Origin: Neostapfia colusana
Lineage: Eukaryota > Streptophyta > Magnoliopsida > Poales > Poaceae
Assembly: GCA_030760725.1 (NCBI GenBank)
Contig: JASWHV010000008.1
Coordinates: 32,832,720-32,896,719, forward strand
Direction: 5' to 3'
Length of the DNA: 64,000 nucleotides
A model generated the notes under the pieces. It was not told the DNA's origin, searched no databases, and was given only the letters and a program-made list of their open reading frames with translations. Below are positions 33,475 to 46,075 of this stretch, piece by piece. The position numbers were made by a program, and so were the translations under genes. Position 1 is the stretch's first letter; every line of letters begins with the position of its first letter.

Positions 33475-34590
33475 ATGGTTCGTACTCGCTCTAGGAGTAG
33501 GGCCGGAAGTTCTCGCCGAGGCGGTGATGCTTCTATTCCACCGTGGGAACCACCATCCACGGGATGGATGGATCTTATGACTCGAGTCGTTGAGTCTAAC
33601 CAAGAGAACAATAGGCTACTCCAAGAAGCAACGCAAGAACACACACGCTTACTCCAAGCTTTGGTCAGCAAGGCGTACTCCAGAACACGCAACAAGTCGT
33701 TCCACCTCAGAACGCGTATCTGGACTTCTTGGCGACTCAACCGCCAATCTTTACGGAAGCTACCGAACCTGTAGAAGCAGATCAGTGGCTCTGTGTCATG
33801 GAGTCTAAATTCGGAGTATTAAAGTATGATGAATACCAGAAGACCAAGTTTGCCGCTCAACAACTCCATGGAGCTGCCGGAAACTGGTGGGTGGATCATC
33901 TTGCCACCATTCCGGAGGACCATCAAGTGCCATGGAGTAAGTTCTGTGAAGCCTTTCTTACTCGTCACATACCACTAGGTATTGTCAAGGCAAAGCGGGA
34001 GGAATTTTTGGGTTTGAAGCAAGGGGACGTGAGTGTCCTCGAGTATGTCCGAAGGTTTAACCTTTTGGCCCAATATGCTCCCGAATATGTGGCGAAAGAA
34101 GAGGCACGGTGTGACATATTCTTCCATGGCCTGAGTGGCATATTACAGGAGAAGTTGGCCGTGCACAATAACGGCAGTTACACTGGCATGGTAGATGCGG
34201 CTTTCATCCAAGAGAAGCCGACACTTGAGTGGCAAGCCGAGAAGAGAAAGATGAGTGAGATCGAGCAGGCCAGCACAAGTTATGTGCCTCAGAAGTACCG
34301 GTTGGTGTATTGAACGCCACCCGGTGAAAGATGGAGGCTACCTGTACGATCAACTCCTCAGAGAGTGATTTCTGGTCAAGTTCTTCAACTTGTACAACCT
34401 CCACAGCCGCAGAATCAGACGGTGGTTTGTGCTCCATCGCTGCAGCCATGTGTACCTAGCATCCAACCGCAAGTCAACGAAGAACCGGAGATACATCTGT
34501 GTTTCACTTGTAGGCTTATGGGCCATAATGCTAGGTATTGTTCGGAGGGAACTCGAGGCTATGGGTCACCATATTTACAACAATACGACC
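33475..34590 (+). pseudogene. gag: Element B gag (one frameshift, one stop)
   Basis: The ATG at 33475 starts a basic N-terminus (MVRTRSRSRAGSSRRGG). A 1-bp deletion near 33664, judged against A and C, shifts the frame. The capsid region is then open from 33729 (ADQWLCVMESKFGVLKYDEY, WWVDHLATIP, FNLLAQYAPEYV, FFHGLSGILQEKL). TGA at 34311-34313 replaces an Arg codon, probably CGA to TGA. The zinc knuckle CFTCRLMGHNARYC (34500-34541) is intact, C-X2-C-X4-H-X4-C. The product would coat and package the element RNA. Confidence 0.9.
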
Positions 34591-37500
34591 CGTACCTCAA
34601 TCTGCAGACAGGAGGGCAGATAAGGGGCAACATTCACTATACTGTGATTGATGATGTTCCGGAAGGAGAAGCCGCTTTAGCAGGGATCTTTTCTCTGAAT
34701 CAACTACCGGTTTTGATTCTCTTTGATTCCGGTGCCACACACAACTTCATTAGCCAATCTTTTGTGGCTCAACATCAGCTCCAAACAGTTTATACAAAGA
34801 GGCAATACCTCATATTTTCGCCCGGGGGCAGCAGTACCGCAAGTGAGGTTGTCTCCCGAGCACCTCTTTGTTTGGGGGGTAAAATATACCTACGACTCTC
34901 ATTATCCTTGAGGGTCTGAAGATCGACATCATTTTGGGGATGTCGTGGTTGATTTACCACCAAGTGGTTCTTAACATCAGCTCCAGGACCGTTGAGCTCA
35001 ACTCCCCACAGCACGGTCTTCACATATTAATTCTGGGCGCCAGACGGCAGCAGATTGCAACAGTGAACCACACGGAAGCTGTTAAGATAGAGGACATTCC
35101 GGTGGTACGTGAGTATCCGGATGTGTTTCCCGATGATTTACCGGGCATGCCGCCCGAGCAAGACGTTGAGTTCAAGATTGAACTTATACCGGGAACAACA
35201 CCAATATCACGAAGGCCGTACAATATGGCACCCAATGAACTGGCAGAATTGAAGACACAACTAAATGACCTAATGAGCAAGGGCTTTATACGACCGAGTT
35301 CGTCACCTTGGGGTTGTTCAGCATTGTTTGTCAAGAAGAAGGACGAGAAACTACGGCTTTGTGTTGTTTATCGTCCTTTGAACGTCGTTACCATCAAGAA
35401 CAAGTATCCACTACCTCGCATTGATGCTCTTCGATCAATTAGTGGGTGCGAAGGTATTTTCGAAGATGGATCTTCGGTTCGGATATCACCAGATTAAAAT
35501 CCAGGCAGAAGATTTCCGAAGACGGCATTCTCAACGAGATACGGGCTGTATGAGTATCTCGTTATGCCTTTTGGTTTGACCAACGCCCCGGCACACTTTA
35601 TGTACCTGATGAATTCAGTATTAATGTCGGAGTTGGATAAATTCATCATTGTCTTCATCGATGATATCTTGGTGTACTCCAGGTCAGAGGAAGAACATGC
35701 TAAACATCTGCATATTGTGCTACAAAGATTGCGAGATCATCAGCTCTATGCAAAATTCAGTAAGTGTGAATTCTGGATTAGTCAAGTACCGTTTCTTGGA
35801 CACATTATTTCGGCGGAGGGCATCACTGTATATCCGAGTAAGATTATCCAAGTACAAAAATGGGAGTCACAAAAGTCAGTACATGAAATCTGTAGCTTCC
35901 TCGGTTTAGCGGGTTATTACCGGAGGTTCATTCTGGGTTTCTCCAAGATTGCTAGACCGATGACGGAATTATTAAAGAAGAATACCAGATTTGTGTGGGG
36001 TGCTGCGTGTGAACAAGCTTTCAAGACTTTAGTGAAGCATCTCACAACAGCCCCAGTTCTTGCTCAGCCGGATACGACAAATCCATTCGACGTTTATTGC
36101 GATGCATCTGGCATTGGTCTTGTCTGCGTGCTGATGCAAGAAATACGAGTAGTCGCTTATGGATCTCGTCAACTCTGAAATCACGAGCAACATTATCCAA
36201 CTCATGATCTTGAGTTAGCTGATGGTCCTTGCTTTGAAGATGTGGAGGCATTATTTGCTCGGAAATCTTGTACACCTCTACACCGACCACAAGAGCTTGA
36301 AGTACATCTTCACCCAGAAAAAATTGAACATGAGGCAACGAAGATGGATAGAGCTCATTAAAGACTATGAACTTGAGATTCATTATCATCTAGGAAAGGC
36401 GAATGTGGTCGCCGATGTGCTCAGTCGTAAGGCGCATATCCATAACCTAGGTATCGCTGAAATGGATGATGACGAACCAAGCCTCCGTGTCATCCCGTAT
36501 GGAGCTCTCTATAATCTCTCTCTCATTCCTACCATCCGAGAGGAGATCATTGAAGCTCAACGAAAAGACAAGGGTATGTTTCACATACGGCAAAGGATAG
36601 ACAACGGAGAAATGAAGTGCTTCCTGAAGGACGATGAAGATACTTTGTGGTTCAATGACCGGATTGTAGTACCCCGGGATATGGGACTACGAAAGAAAAT
36701 TTTGGATGAAGCTCATTTGTCCAAGTTTTCCATTCATCCGGGCAATAATAAAATGTACCAAGATCTCCGAAAGAAGTTTTGGTGGACACATATGAAACGT
36801 GAAGTTGCAAAATACGTTTCAGAGTGTGATACGTGTCGAAGAGTCAAGGCCGACCATGTGAAGAAGTCAGGCCTGTTGCAGCCATCGCAAGTACCGGCAT
36901 GGAAGTGGTAAGACTTGAGTATGTACTTCATCATTGGGTTGCCGATGACGTCCCACAACCATGATTTGATTTAGGTAATTGTGGACCGGTTAACCAAATC
37001 AGCACATTTCATCCCTGTGCATACTAGGTATAACGCAAAGCAGTATGCGGAGCTGTACCTAGCAAGGATCTTGTGCTTACATGGAGTTCCCCGCACCATT
37101 GTGTCAGATAGAGGGTCGCTGTTCGTAGCCCGTCTCTGGGAACAGCTACACGCATCCTTGGGGACGAAATTGATAAGAAGCTCTGCGTATCACCCTCAAA
37201 CCGATGGGCAAACTGAGAGGGTGAATCAAATACTGGAAGATATGCTCAGAGCATGTGCCATCCACCACGGTAAGAGCTGGGATGATCACTTACCGCTGGC
37301 GGAGTTCTCGTACAACAACGGATATCAGACGAGCATCAAAATGGCACCATATGAAGCTCTATACGGCCGGAAGTGTCGTACACCCTTGAATTGGTGCGAA
37401 TCCAGTGAACGAGTAACATTCGGGGTTGATCTTGTCAATGAAGCTGAAGAGAGAGTTCGGATAATACAAGAGAACCTCAAAGCTGCCCAATCTCGTCAAA

Positions 37501-37960
37501 AGAGCTACACGGATCAGAGGCGTCAACCGCTGCATTTCGACGTCGGAGAGCACGTGTATCTTCGTGTGTCTCCGATGAAAGGGATTCATCAGTTCGGTGT
37601 CAAGGGGAAACTTGCTCCCGATTCATCGGTCCGTTTGCTATCACGGAGAAGTGTGAAACTGTAGCCTACCGGCTAGAACTACCGGTGAGCCTTGCCGGTA
37701 TTCACGATATATTTCACGTGTCCCAGCTCCGTAAATGTCTCAAGTTTACCGCTGCCATCCGCACCGAAGACATCGACGAGTTGAAGCCGGATCTCACCTA
37801 TGTCGAGCAACCTATACAGATTATCGACGAAAGGACCCGGATCACCCGAAACCGGACTTTGAAATTTTACAAAGTCCTGTGGAGTAATCATACCCTGGAA
37901 GAGGCGACGTGGGAAACCAAAGATTACATCCAAAAGAACTATCCGGAACATTTGTCATAA
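34591..37960 (+). pseudogene. pol: Element B pol: protease to chromodomain (many small deletions)
   Basis: Protease DSGAT is intact (about 34727-34741), RT FIDD is intact (35660-35665), and RNase H (FDVYCDASGIGL) is present. The integrase zinc domain has its His/Cys residues, with Asp in SDRG and Glu in QTERVNQ, but the first catalytic Asp is Tyr (36924-36926). Frame breaks, all deletions of 1 or 2 bp: near 34890, 35425, 35512, 36215 and 37618. Stops: 36176 (TGA), 36909 (TAA), 36972 (TAG). The chromodomain-like end (FYKVLWSNHTLEEATWETKD) is intact up to the stop at 37958-37960. No functional polyprotein is possible. Confidence 0.92.
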
Positions 37961-38013
37961 ACTTTGTAATAACCTCCCATCTCGTTCATTCTTTGTAATC
38001 TCGGGACGAGATT

Positions 38014-38031
38014 CCTTTTAAGGGGGAGGAA
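38014..38031 (+). other. Element B polypurine tract
   Basis: CCTTTTAAGGGGGAGGAA directly before the 3' LTR start at 38032. Confidence 0.85.
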
Positions 38032-38598
38032 TGTAAAGGTCCCAAAAATGTGAATACAAAGAAACACTTGTTTGCAAAAGTTTGTTTCATATGAGTGAAA
38101 TTTGGGACTTGTTAAAACTTTTCCACATGTGATAACCCACATGAGGGTTTTCTTCACACAAGTTCAAATGTTTATTTGAAAACTTGAAACCCAAGAGGGT
38201 CAAAAACCAATATGGGAAGTTTCCATAGGTGTGAGAAAACTAAAGATAGATTTAGAACAAATTGTTCAACTCAAAATTCAAATGAGAGCAACACTATGAA
38301 TTTCAAAACTGTTGTGCTACAAATCTCATTTGCAGCAGCCAAATTAAAAATCAGATTTCATGTTTGAATTCCTTGGGTCCAAATTAGTGGGTGTGCAAGG
38401 TTTCATGATTTGTTGATATGTTTGCAACCCATGTTCCAAAATGGACTTTAAATAACAAAGGATTCAAGTGCATATTTGAATTTGGATGAAACTTGCCCAA
38501 ATATCCAAATGCACCTCAGATTTGAACTCCCACAATATGATTCCACAATTTGCAAATTTTGGGAGATATTTTGGAGAGGGATAAGTAGAGACTGAGCA

Positions 38599-38616
38599 GT
38601 GGGACCCACATGTCAT
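38599..38616 (+). promoter_or_regulatory. GTGGGACCCAC-ATGTCAT box (B 3' LTR)
   Basis: Identical to the 5' LTR copy. The partner GGGCCCGCGTGTCAG is at 39720-39734, 1.12 kb downstream, closing the GC-rich island. Confidence 0.42.
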
Positions 38617-41600
38617 TGAGGGAACTGAACAATTGCTAAATATCTTCAGCACACGGTCTCTGTTTGCTTTCCTCCCACGCGAAGCAACGGCAGAACCGAC
38701 TTCTCTCCGATCGACACCGAGGGTCAGCCGGCAGCCACCTCCTGCTGGATTTCCTTCACGCTGGAGAGCTATGGGGGGGGGGGTCGTTATCTACTGCCGC
38801 GCTCCCTCTCGCCCTCTTTACCGAAGCATCGACGTTGTCTTTCCCTCCCCGCGTGAGAAGCCAACCGAGATAACTGCCGAGCTCTCAATCGATCAGCCGC
38901 CCCAACAGCTCACGTGCGAGCCTCAGCTGATCGGCCAAACAACACCACCATCCTCCCCACGACCTCCTCGAGCCATCACCAAGTGTGTTCGTGCCCTCTA
39001 CACCGAGAACACCGAGTTTCCGCGGCGGCCGAACATCCCAGCGACGAAGTGCTCTCGTGGACAGCTCCACAGAGGGGTTTTCACGACAAAGTAAGAGGGC
39101 CTTTGAGCATGCAAGAGCTCCCTGCAGCTTCCATCCGAGGCACAGAGCTTGTCCTTGCGTCTTACCGACGAATTTCAAGATTCCCCTCCGGCCGGCTGAA
39201 ACCGAGGTGTGGGTAAGAGTCTGTTAAATTCTCGCGCTATGATGGTTTAGAGCACTGCAAATTGCACTCACATGACGTAGACTGGCTTAGCAACCATTTC
39301 CCTTTTGGAACCTAGCTAGAAACACACTCTGCACGACATATGTTCGATCTCTCTAACGGCGGTTTTGGTAGAAACCGTCGGGCACTCGATGAACCCTAGG
39401 TAGGAGTCATTCCCGAGCCCATGTGCAGCCATGACTAGCTTTGCCAACCTCCACTGGTGCTGTAGAGCCTTTCCAGGGAGCTTTTGGCGGGCTAAAGCAT
39501 CGGGGCGACGTCGCCGGACTCCCTCAGAGCCGCTGCACCGGCGCGGGATGGGTTAGGCGCTTCGCCGGTCCATAGAACTCATTCCATCGTGTTCATTGGG
39601 TTAAATAAGGGCCGGGCGGTGAGTTTCAGCGTCAGGGGTGGTCGGACCGAATCCGAGGCTGCTCCGGCGAGCCCGGCGGCGGTGTCGCGCGGGAGTGAGA
39701 GGTTGAAGACGACCTCACTGGGCCCGCGTGTCAGTGACTCGGGATACAGGAGCTGGATACTCTATGGCGCTGGATCGGCTGTGACAGCGCGGGAAACAAT
39801 CCTCTAGCCCCTGTGGCGCGCTCCGGGCAGTAGACACATGTTCCCTTGGCCCTACCGTCAGTTTAAACTTTTTCCCGGATTTATTCAAATTCCAGAATTT
39901 TCCCCAAACTTTAGAAGAGCATAACTTTTGCTAGGAACCTCAAAATTTAGTGATTCAAATTGGGTTACATTCAGATTGACAAACTCTATCCAAATATGCA
40001 ACCCAATGTGTATGAAAGTCTTTATTTAATTCTGGAAAATTCTATAAAACTTTTCAGAAAAAAGAATTTTAGAGGGAGTTTGGTTTGTCCAAAAGTCCTC
40101 AAACTTTGCCAGATTATTTTTTAAGGTGTTATATAACTCCTGTAAAAATTCAGCTCATTTGGAGTTGATTAAATCAGGGTAATTCAGATTGTAAGTTGCT
40201 GTGTTCAATTGAATACAGAAACATTTTCAGAGAATTGCCAAAACATGTAAATTCAGTTCTGAGCAACTCTTAGCTTCAAAAATCCTAGGAAAATTCATGA
40301 AAGCTCTATGAACTATAATTGAAATTGTAGTTCACTGAGTTTGACATGAACATAGGTGTTACCTCAGAATTAATTCTTCTTTGCTTAATTGCTTAGAAAA
40401 TTGTTCTGAATAAACCACTCAATGAAAAGTGCTAATTTTTGGTCCAGATAACTTTTTTGTGATAAGGAACTCACATGAAAATTTTCAGCTCCATTGGAGC
40501 TCTGGATCACGACTGTTATGTGTAAACTCTTAAGGGGATCAACACTTAAGTGGGAGAAGCACTCAACATTTGATCATAGTGTTTAAACCCAAACCACTAG
40601 CACCAGTGTCATTTTAAATTCTTAAACAGAGTTCCAGTTTTAAAACTGTCCTTAGATCTTATTAGCAAAAGCATTTCAATTAAATACACATGCGTGAACA
40701 TATCGTGTATCATCTACGTGAAGAAAGTGAGAAGGACTTGAAGTGAAGATCAAGGAGGGAGGAAAGCGAGTTATCAAGCTCCAAGTGATCATCACTAACT
40801 GATTGTATCTTAGTCACCTGCAAAATAGGCAAGCCCCGGTTTGCATTTGAACAGTTTTATAAAGCATTTTCGATTTTAGAGATCATAGCTTTGCATCGTT
40901 GATTGCATTAGGTCTAGTTGATATTGAAACCCCACTTGTATGACCAGAAAAACCTAATAGAGAAAAGGTAGAATAGCACCTCCTCGAGGGAATTTGGCTA
41001 CGCTAATGTTAGTAGGAAAGGTCCGGTAGAAGTCGAGTAGTTGGAATCTACTCGCGAGTTTAGGGCTGGTTTATTCGGAGCGGGTCAAGAATAGAAATGA
41101 TGAGGAAAGTTCACCCGAAAGAAATTGAGACCGGGCAGGGAGGTTTAGATGCAGCAGGTTGCGGACCGTGCGTGCATAGCCCTGCCTGTGTCGGTTAAGG
41201 CCCGTCCGTGCTTGGCCCAGTTGGACAAGTTTGAGTTGTGTACCGGGCGCATACTGGCTATATGGGACCCAGGAAACCGATGTACCTTGGGAGATCCATA
41301 GTGGAACTTTTCCAACTGCCTTAGGCTTTCGGCGTCAGGGTAGCAGGAGGTAAATCGCTTAAGAACATACCACTGCGGGTATGTACCTTGAGGGAGCTCA
41401 CGTACTCGGGGCAGTTGGACTGCGTCCAATGTGGAAGATCATGGGAAAGGTGGCCGCGTACAACGTCAGTCGAGGTTGCTGCCGGCAACTCGGAGTACGG
41501 GTGTACGTGTCGTGTAGTCCGGACGTGTACTGATTCGAGTCACCGTCGCTCGCAGTTATATGAGCATACTTGCCCACTGCGTCTTGACGTAGTAACAACT

Positions 41601-41708
41601 GGAACTGGTTATCCTTTGAACTTGATAAGGCTGTGCTGTAACTGGTATTGCAACCATGATTGAATTGGAGATATGCTCATTAAACTTTACTTTCACTTTG
41701 TGCAAGGA

Positions 41709-41753
41709 GCATCGCAACAAAGCGTTTCTTGTTTGATTGTGGATTTGCGATGC
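41709..41753 (+). other. R-region hairpin with conserved loop (B 3' LTR)
   Basis: Arms GCATCGCAA and TTGCGATGC are perfect; the loop carries GCGTTTCTTGTTTGATTG. Confidence 0.6.
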
Positions 41754-42334
41754 CTTTCGGCTCAAGGTCTGCACAATGAGGCTTAAAATCTGAAAGTTAA
41801 GGATCAACTTTAGGTGAGTCTTTTATGCAAATCTAGCTATCCTAATTGTGAACCGCCGTGCATGTAGAGTTTCTTGTTTAGGAGAGACGGATCAGTCTTG
41901 CTGAGCCTATGTGCTCACGCATGCTATATAAGTGGTTTTGCAGGTTAACACCGATGCTAAGAAGAAGGTTGTCCAATGAGACTCGGAGACTCCTGAGTCA
42001 GGTAACACATGGAGAACCCAGCCGCTGCTGCTTGTCTTCGTGTTGCTAGCAAGAGGAGTCCGCGGGCTGGACATCATCTTGAGTGCTCTTAGTTATTCGA
42101 CGTGTGTTGTTATAGACTTCCGCTGTAGCTATTTGATGTAAACTATTTACAAAGAAAAACTTGTAAGCTTCCGCTTTTGTTTTATGTAATACATTGTTCC
42201 TTGTATGTGTGCTGTTGGGTGCCGCACAACACGGCACCACCCAATGCGATTCCCGGGCGAGTGGCCGGTCTCAGAACTGTGACAAGTGGTATCATGAGCT
42301 GAGCCCTGTCGCAGTCGGTACCCGGCCCGTCTCA

Positions 42335-45300
42335 CTCGGGTGCCACACATGATTTTATCAGCAAAGATTATGTGGTTAAGCACCAAATACCATCAACCAC
42401 TTTGGCCGCATCTTATCAGATTAATTCACTGGGAGGTGGTAGGACAGCGGGCAGAATCGTTGCTCCAGCGCCTATATGTTTGGATGGGCGGATATATATT
42501 ACTACTCTTATCATCCTGGAAGGCTTGCGGATTGACATTATCTTGGGAATGGCTTGGTTGACACATCACCAAGCTATCTTTGATATTAGTTCACGAACGG
42601 TGCAGCTGAATTCAAAGAAGCACAGGAAACACACGTTGATTCTGAGAAATGTTGCACCAAAAGTTACTGCTGTACACACCATTGAAGCTAAGAAACTGGA
42701 GGACATCCCAGTGGTCCGGGACTATCCGGATGTGTTTCCCGAGGATCTACCGGGCATGCCGCCCGAACATGAAGTGGAGTTCAAGATTGAACTAGCTCCA
42801 GGAACCACACCCATCTCTCGGAGGCCGTATAAAATGGCACCGAAGGAACTCGCGGAGCTGAAAGAACATCTGAATGACTTGTTAAGCAAAGGATTTTTTC
42901 AACCAAGTTCATCACCGTGGGGATGCTCCATTTTGTTCGTAAAGAAAAAAGACGAGACTCTGAGGCTATGTGTGGACTATCGTCCCTTCAATGCCGTAAC
43001 TATCAAGAACAAGTATCCACTACCACGTATTGATATGCTTTTCCATCAACTAGTGGGTGCTAAGATTTTCTCGAAGATGGATCTTCGGTCCGGATATCAC
43101 CAGATAAAAATCCGGGCGGAAGACATACCCAAGACGGCATTTTCGATGAGATACGGATTATATCAGTATCTCATCATGTCCTTCAGACTCACAAATGCTA
43201 CGGCTCATTTTATGTACTTGATGAATTCAATCTTTATGCTGGAGTTGGACAAGTTTGTCATGGTCTTCATTGACGATATCTTGGTATATTCTAAATCGGA
43301 AGAAGAACATGCCGAATATCTGCATATTATGCTCCAACGCCTATGGGATCACAAGCTATATGCAAAATTCAGCAAGTGCAAGTTTTGGATCAACCAAGTG
43401 CCATTTCTTGGGCGCATTATTTCTTTGGAGGGCATTGCGGTTGATCCGAGCAAAATTATCCAAGTGCTGAATTGGAGTTCGCCAAAATCTGTCCACGAAG
43501 TCCGTAGTTTTCTCGGTTTAGCGGGATACTACCGAAGATTCATTTCGAATTTCTCCAAGGTCTCTAAACCGATGACGGAACTTCTGAAGAAAGGCAAGAA
43601 ATATGTGTGGAGTGAAGCATGTGAGAAGGCGTTCAAAGCATCGGTAAAGCACCTCACAACATCCCTAGTGTTGGCGCAGCTCGATACAACTAAGGCTTTT
43701 GATGTTTATTGCGATGCATCTGGCATCGGCCTTGGCTGCGTGCTTATGCAAGAAGGGAGAGTGGTCGCATATGGATCCCGGCAGCTTCGGAATCATGAGC
43801 AGAATTATCTGACACATGACCTCGAGCTAGCTTCTGTGGTCCTTGCTCTAAAAATGTGGAGGTACTATTTACTTGAAAACTTAGTCCACCTCTACACCGA
43901 CCACAAAAGTTTAAAGTATATCTTCATACAAAAGGAATTAAATATGAGGCAGCGAATATGGTTAGAGTTAATTAAGGATTATGAAATAGAGATCCATTAC
44001 CATCTTGGAAAAGTGAATGTGGTTGCCGACACACTTAGTGGGAAATCACATGTTCATAACCTAACCATGGCTGCAATGGAAGAGGAAGAACCGAGCATGC
44101 GCTTGGCTTCTTATGGATCATTGTTTAATCTTGCCCTTATTCCTATAATTCGAGATAAAATTGTAGAGGCTCAAAGAAAAGATAAGGGCATGGCACATAT
44201 CCGGAAGAGAATAGACAAAGGAGAAGTGAAGTGCTTCCGGAAAGATGAGAACGGTACGTTATGGTTCAAGAACCATATAGTTGTACTGCGGCACATGAAG
44301 CTTCGTAAGAAAATATTAGACGAAGCACATTTATCAAAATTTTCCATTCATCCGGGCAGCAACAAGATGTACCAAAATTCGAGAAACAAGTTTTGGTGGA
44401 CACGGATGAAGCGGAAAATAGCTAAATACGTACCCGAGTGCGATACATGTCGGAGGGTGAAAGCCCATCACATGAAGAAACCTGTTTTGCTACATCCCCT
44501 TAGTATTCCGGAATGGAAGTGGGAAGATGTGAGTATGGATTTCATTGTCGGGTTACCGCTCACATCTTGGAAGCATGATTCAGATTGGTTTATCGTTGAC
44601 AGATTAACCAAATCAGCACACTTCATACCGGTAAATGTAGGATTCAATGTCAAGAAATATGTGGAGTTATACATTGCACCGATATTATGCCAGCTTGGAG
44701 TCCCAAGAACAATAGTTTCAGATCGAGTTGCACTGTTCATTTCTCGTTTCTGGAAACGGCTGCACGCATCCTTGGGAACAAATTTGCTTAGAAGCTCCGC
44801 GTATCACCCTCAAACAGATGGACAAACCGAGAGGGTGAATCAAGTCTTGGAAGATATGTTGAGAGCGTGTGCCATCCATCATGGTAAGAATTGGGATGCT
44901 TATTTACTGTTGGCGGAATTCTCATACAACAACAGCTATCAGACGAGTATCAATATGGCACCGTATGAGGCTCCCTATGGCCGGAGATGCCACACACCAC
45001 TTAATTGGTGTGAATCCGGTGAAAGGGTAACATTCAGGATTGACCTTTTCCATGAAGCTGAAGAAAGAGTTCGGGTCATACAAGCAAATTTAAAGGCTGC
45101 TCAATCTCGACAGAAGAGTTATGCAGACCAGCGACGTCGACCGCTGAACTTCAATGTCAGAGAGTACGTATATGTCCACGTATCTCCAACGAAGGGAGTT
45201 CATCGATTCGGTGTAAAAGGGAAGCTCACTCCCCGGTTTATCGGTCCATTTGCTATCACAGAGAAATGTGGACCCGTAGCCTACCCGCTTGAGCTACCGA

Positions 45301-45587
45301 CAAACCTCGCTGGGGTGCATGACATTTTTCACGTCTCCCAGCTTCAAAAATGTCTCAAGATTACCACTTCTGTCCGCAATGAATATCTGGAGACATTGCA
45401 ACCGGATCTCTCTTATACCGAGCATCCAATCCGGATTATTGATGAAAAGTCTTGGTCGACCAGGAATCGGACGCTCCTATTTTATAAAGTATTATGGAGC
45501 AATCATACCGCGGAGGAAGCAACATGGGAGAGTGAAGAATACCTCCGTTCAAACTATCCGGACTTGCTGTCCCCTCATATACGGTAA
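42335..45587 (+). CDS. pol: Element C pol: protease (rest), RT, RNase H, integrase, chromodomain
   Basis: A single frame with no stop for about 1,080 codons. It begins within the protease motif (Gly-Ala-Thr-His-Asp-Phe-Ile-Ser) and passes through RT with FIDD intact (43272-43277), RNase H (AFDVYCDASGIGLGCVL..LYTDHKSLKY), the integrase zinc domain (HLSKFSIHPGSNKMY..CDTCRR), the core with MDFIVG, SDR and QTERVNQ, the C-terminal domain (GPVAYPLELPTNLAGVHDIFHVSQLQK) and a chromodomain-like tail (FYKVLWSNHTAEEATWESEEYLRSNYPDLL). Several usually conserved positions are changed (SFRLTNATAHF where the relatives read SFGLTNAPAHF; SDRVALF where they read SDRG), so activity is doubtful although the frame is open. 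Upstream, gag is dead and the protease is split by B. Confidence 0.93.
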
Positions 45588-45637
45588 TTCCTTCTCTACC
45601 GCTTTATCTCTTCTCTTGTAATCTCGGAACGAGATTC

Positions 45638-45654
45638 TTTTTAAGGGGGAGGGA
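45638..45654 (+). other. Element C polypurine tract
   Basis: TTTTTAAGGGGGAGGGA directly before the LTR start at 45655. Confidence 0.85.
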
Positions 45655-46057
45655 TGTGAAATCCCAAAATTCTAGCAAGTGGAGCTGCAAATTACACCGA
45701 GAAAATGGGAGGGAATTTAAACTTTTGAATATAAAGGTGCAAGCTCCAAGTCTAAGTTAAACTTGCAAAAACTTCCGAACAAGAAGATATAAACCTACAA
45801 TTTGGTTCTCCACACATCCATGGGTAGCTCAGAAAATTTTCAGCTCATTTGGAAAAGATTTCCTATTTGTTGGAATTAAAACGGGAGAAAATTTGAATTT
45901 AAATCTCAGTTTCAAATTCCGACTTCACCGAAATCCAAATTTGAGTGCACCATTGTGTTACTCATACTCCTTTGGGCCTATCCTCCAATTTTTATCAAAT
46001 TTGGAGCTCAATTGCTATTTTAAAGCAAATTGGGAGGATAAGAGGGAGAGGGGAGAA

Positions 46058-46075
46058 GTGGACCCCACATGTCAT
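46058..46075 (+). promoter_or_regulatory. GTGGACCCCAC-ATGTCAT box (C 3' LTR)
   Basis: TCP-like box with one change from the B and D version, at the upstream edge of the GC-rich island. Confidence 0.38.

Larger units (their letters stand above)
28587..42334 (+). mobile_element. Element B, Ty3/gypsy chromovirus, full length
   Basis: A 13.7-kb element with both LTRs, PBS, leader, gag, pol and polypurine tract, bounded by CTCGG duplications. The first 200 bp of the LTRs differ at three positions; other parts differ more (several per 100 bp near 30500 versus 40900). It is nested in C, so it is younger than C. Despite this, pol carries many small deletions and stops, and it would have needed helper proteins if it moved in this state. 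Confidence 0.96.
38032..42334 (+). mobile_element. Element B 3' LTR (full-length form, 4303 bp)
   Basis: Contains everything in the 5' LTR plus 39626-40585, which resembles AT-rich parts of the A LTRs and is therefore the ancestral state. Boxes at 38599-38616 and 39720-39734 bracket the GC-rich island. The conserved block is at 40828-40847, the hairpin at 41709-41753, the terminal hairpin at 42215-42244 and the PBS-like duplicate at 42287-42300. A G-run lies at about 38766-38774. No gene is seen. Confidence 0.95.
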
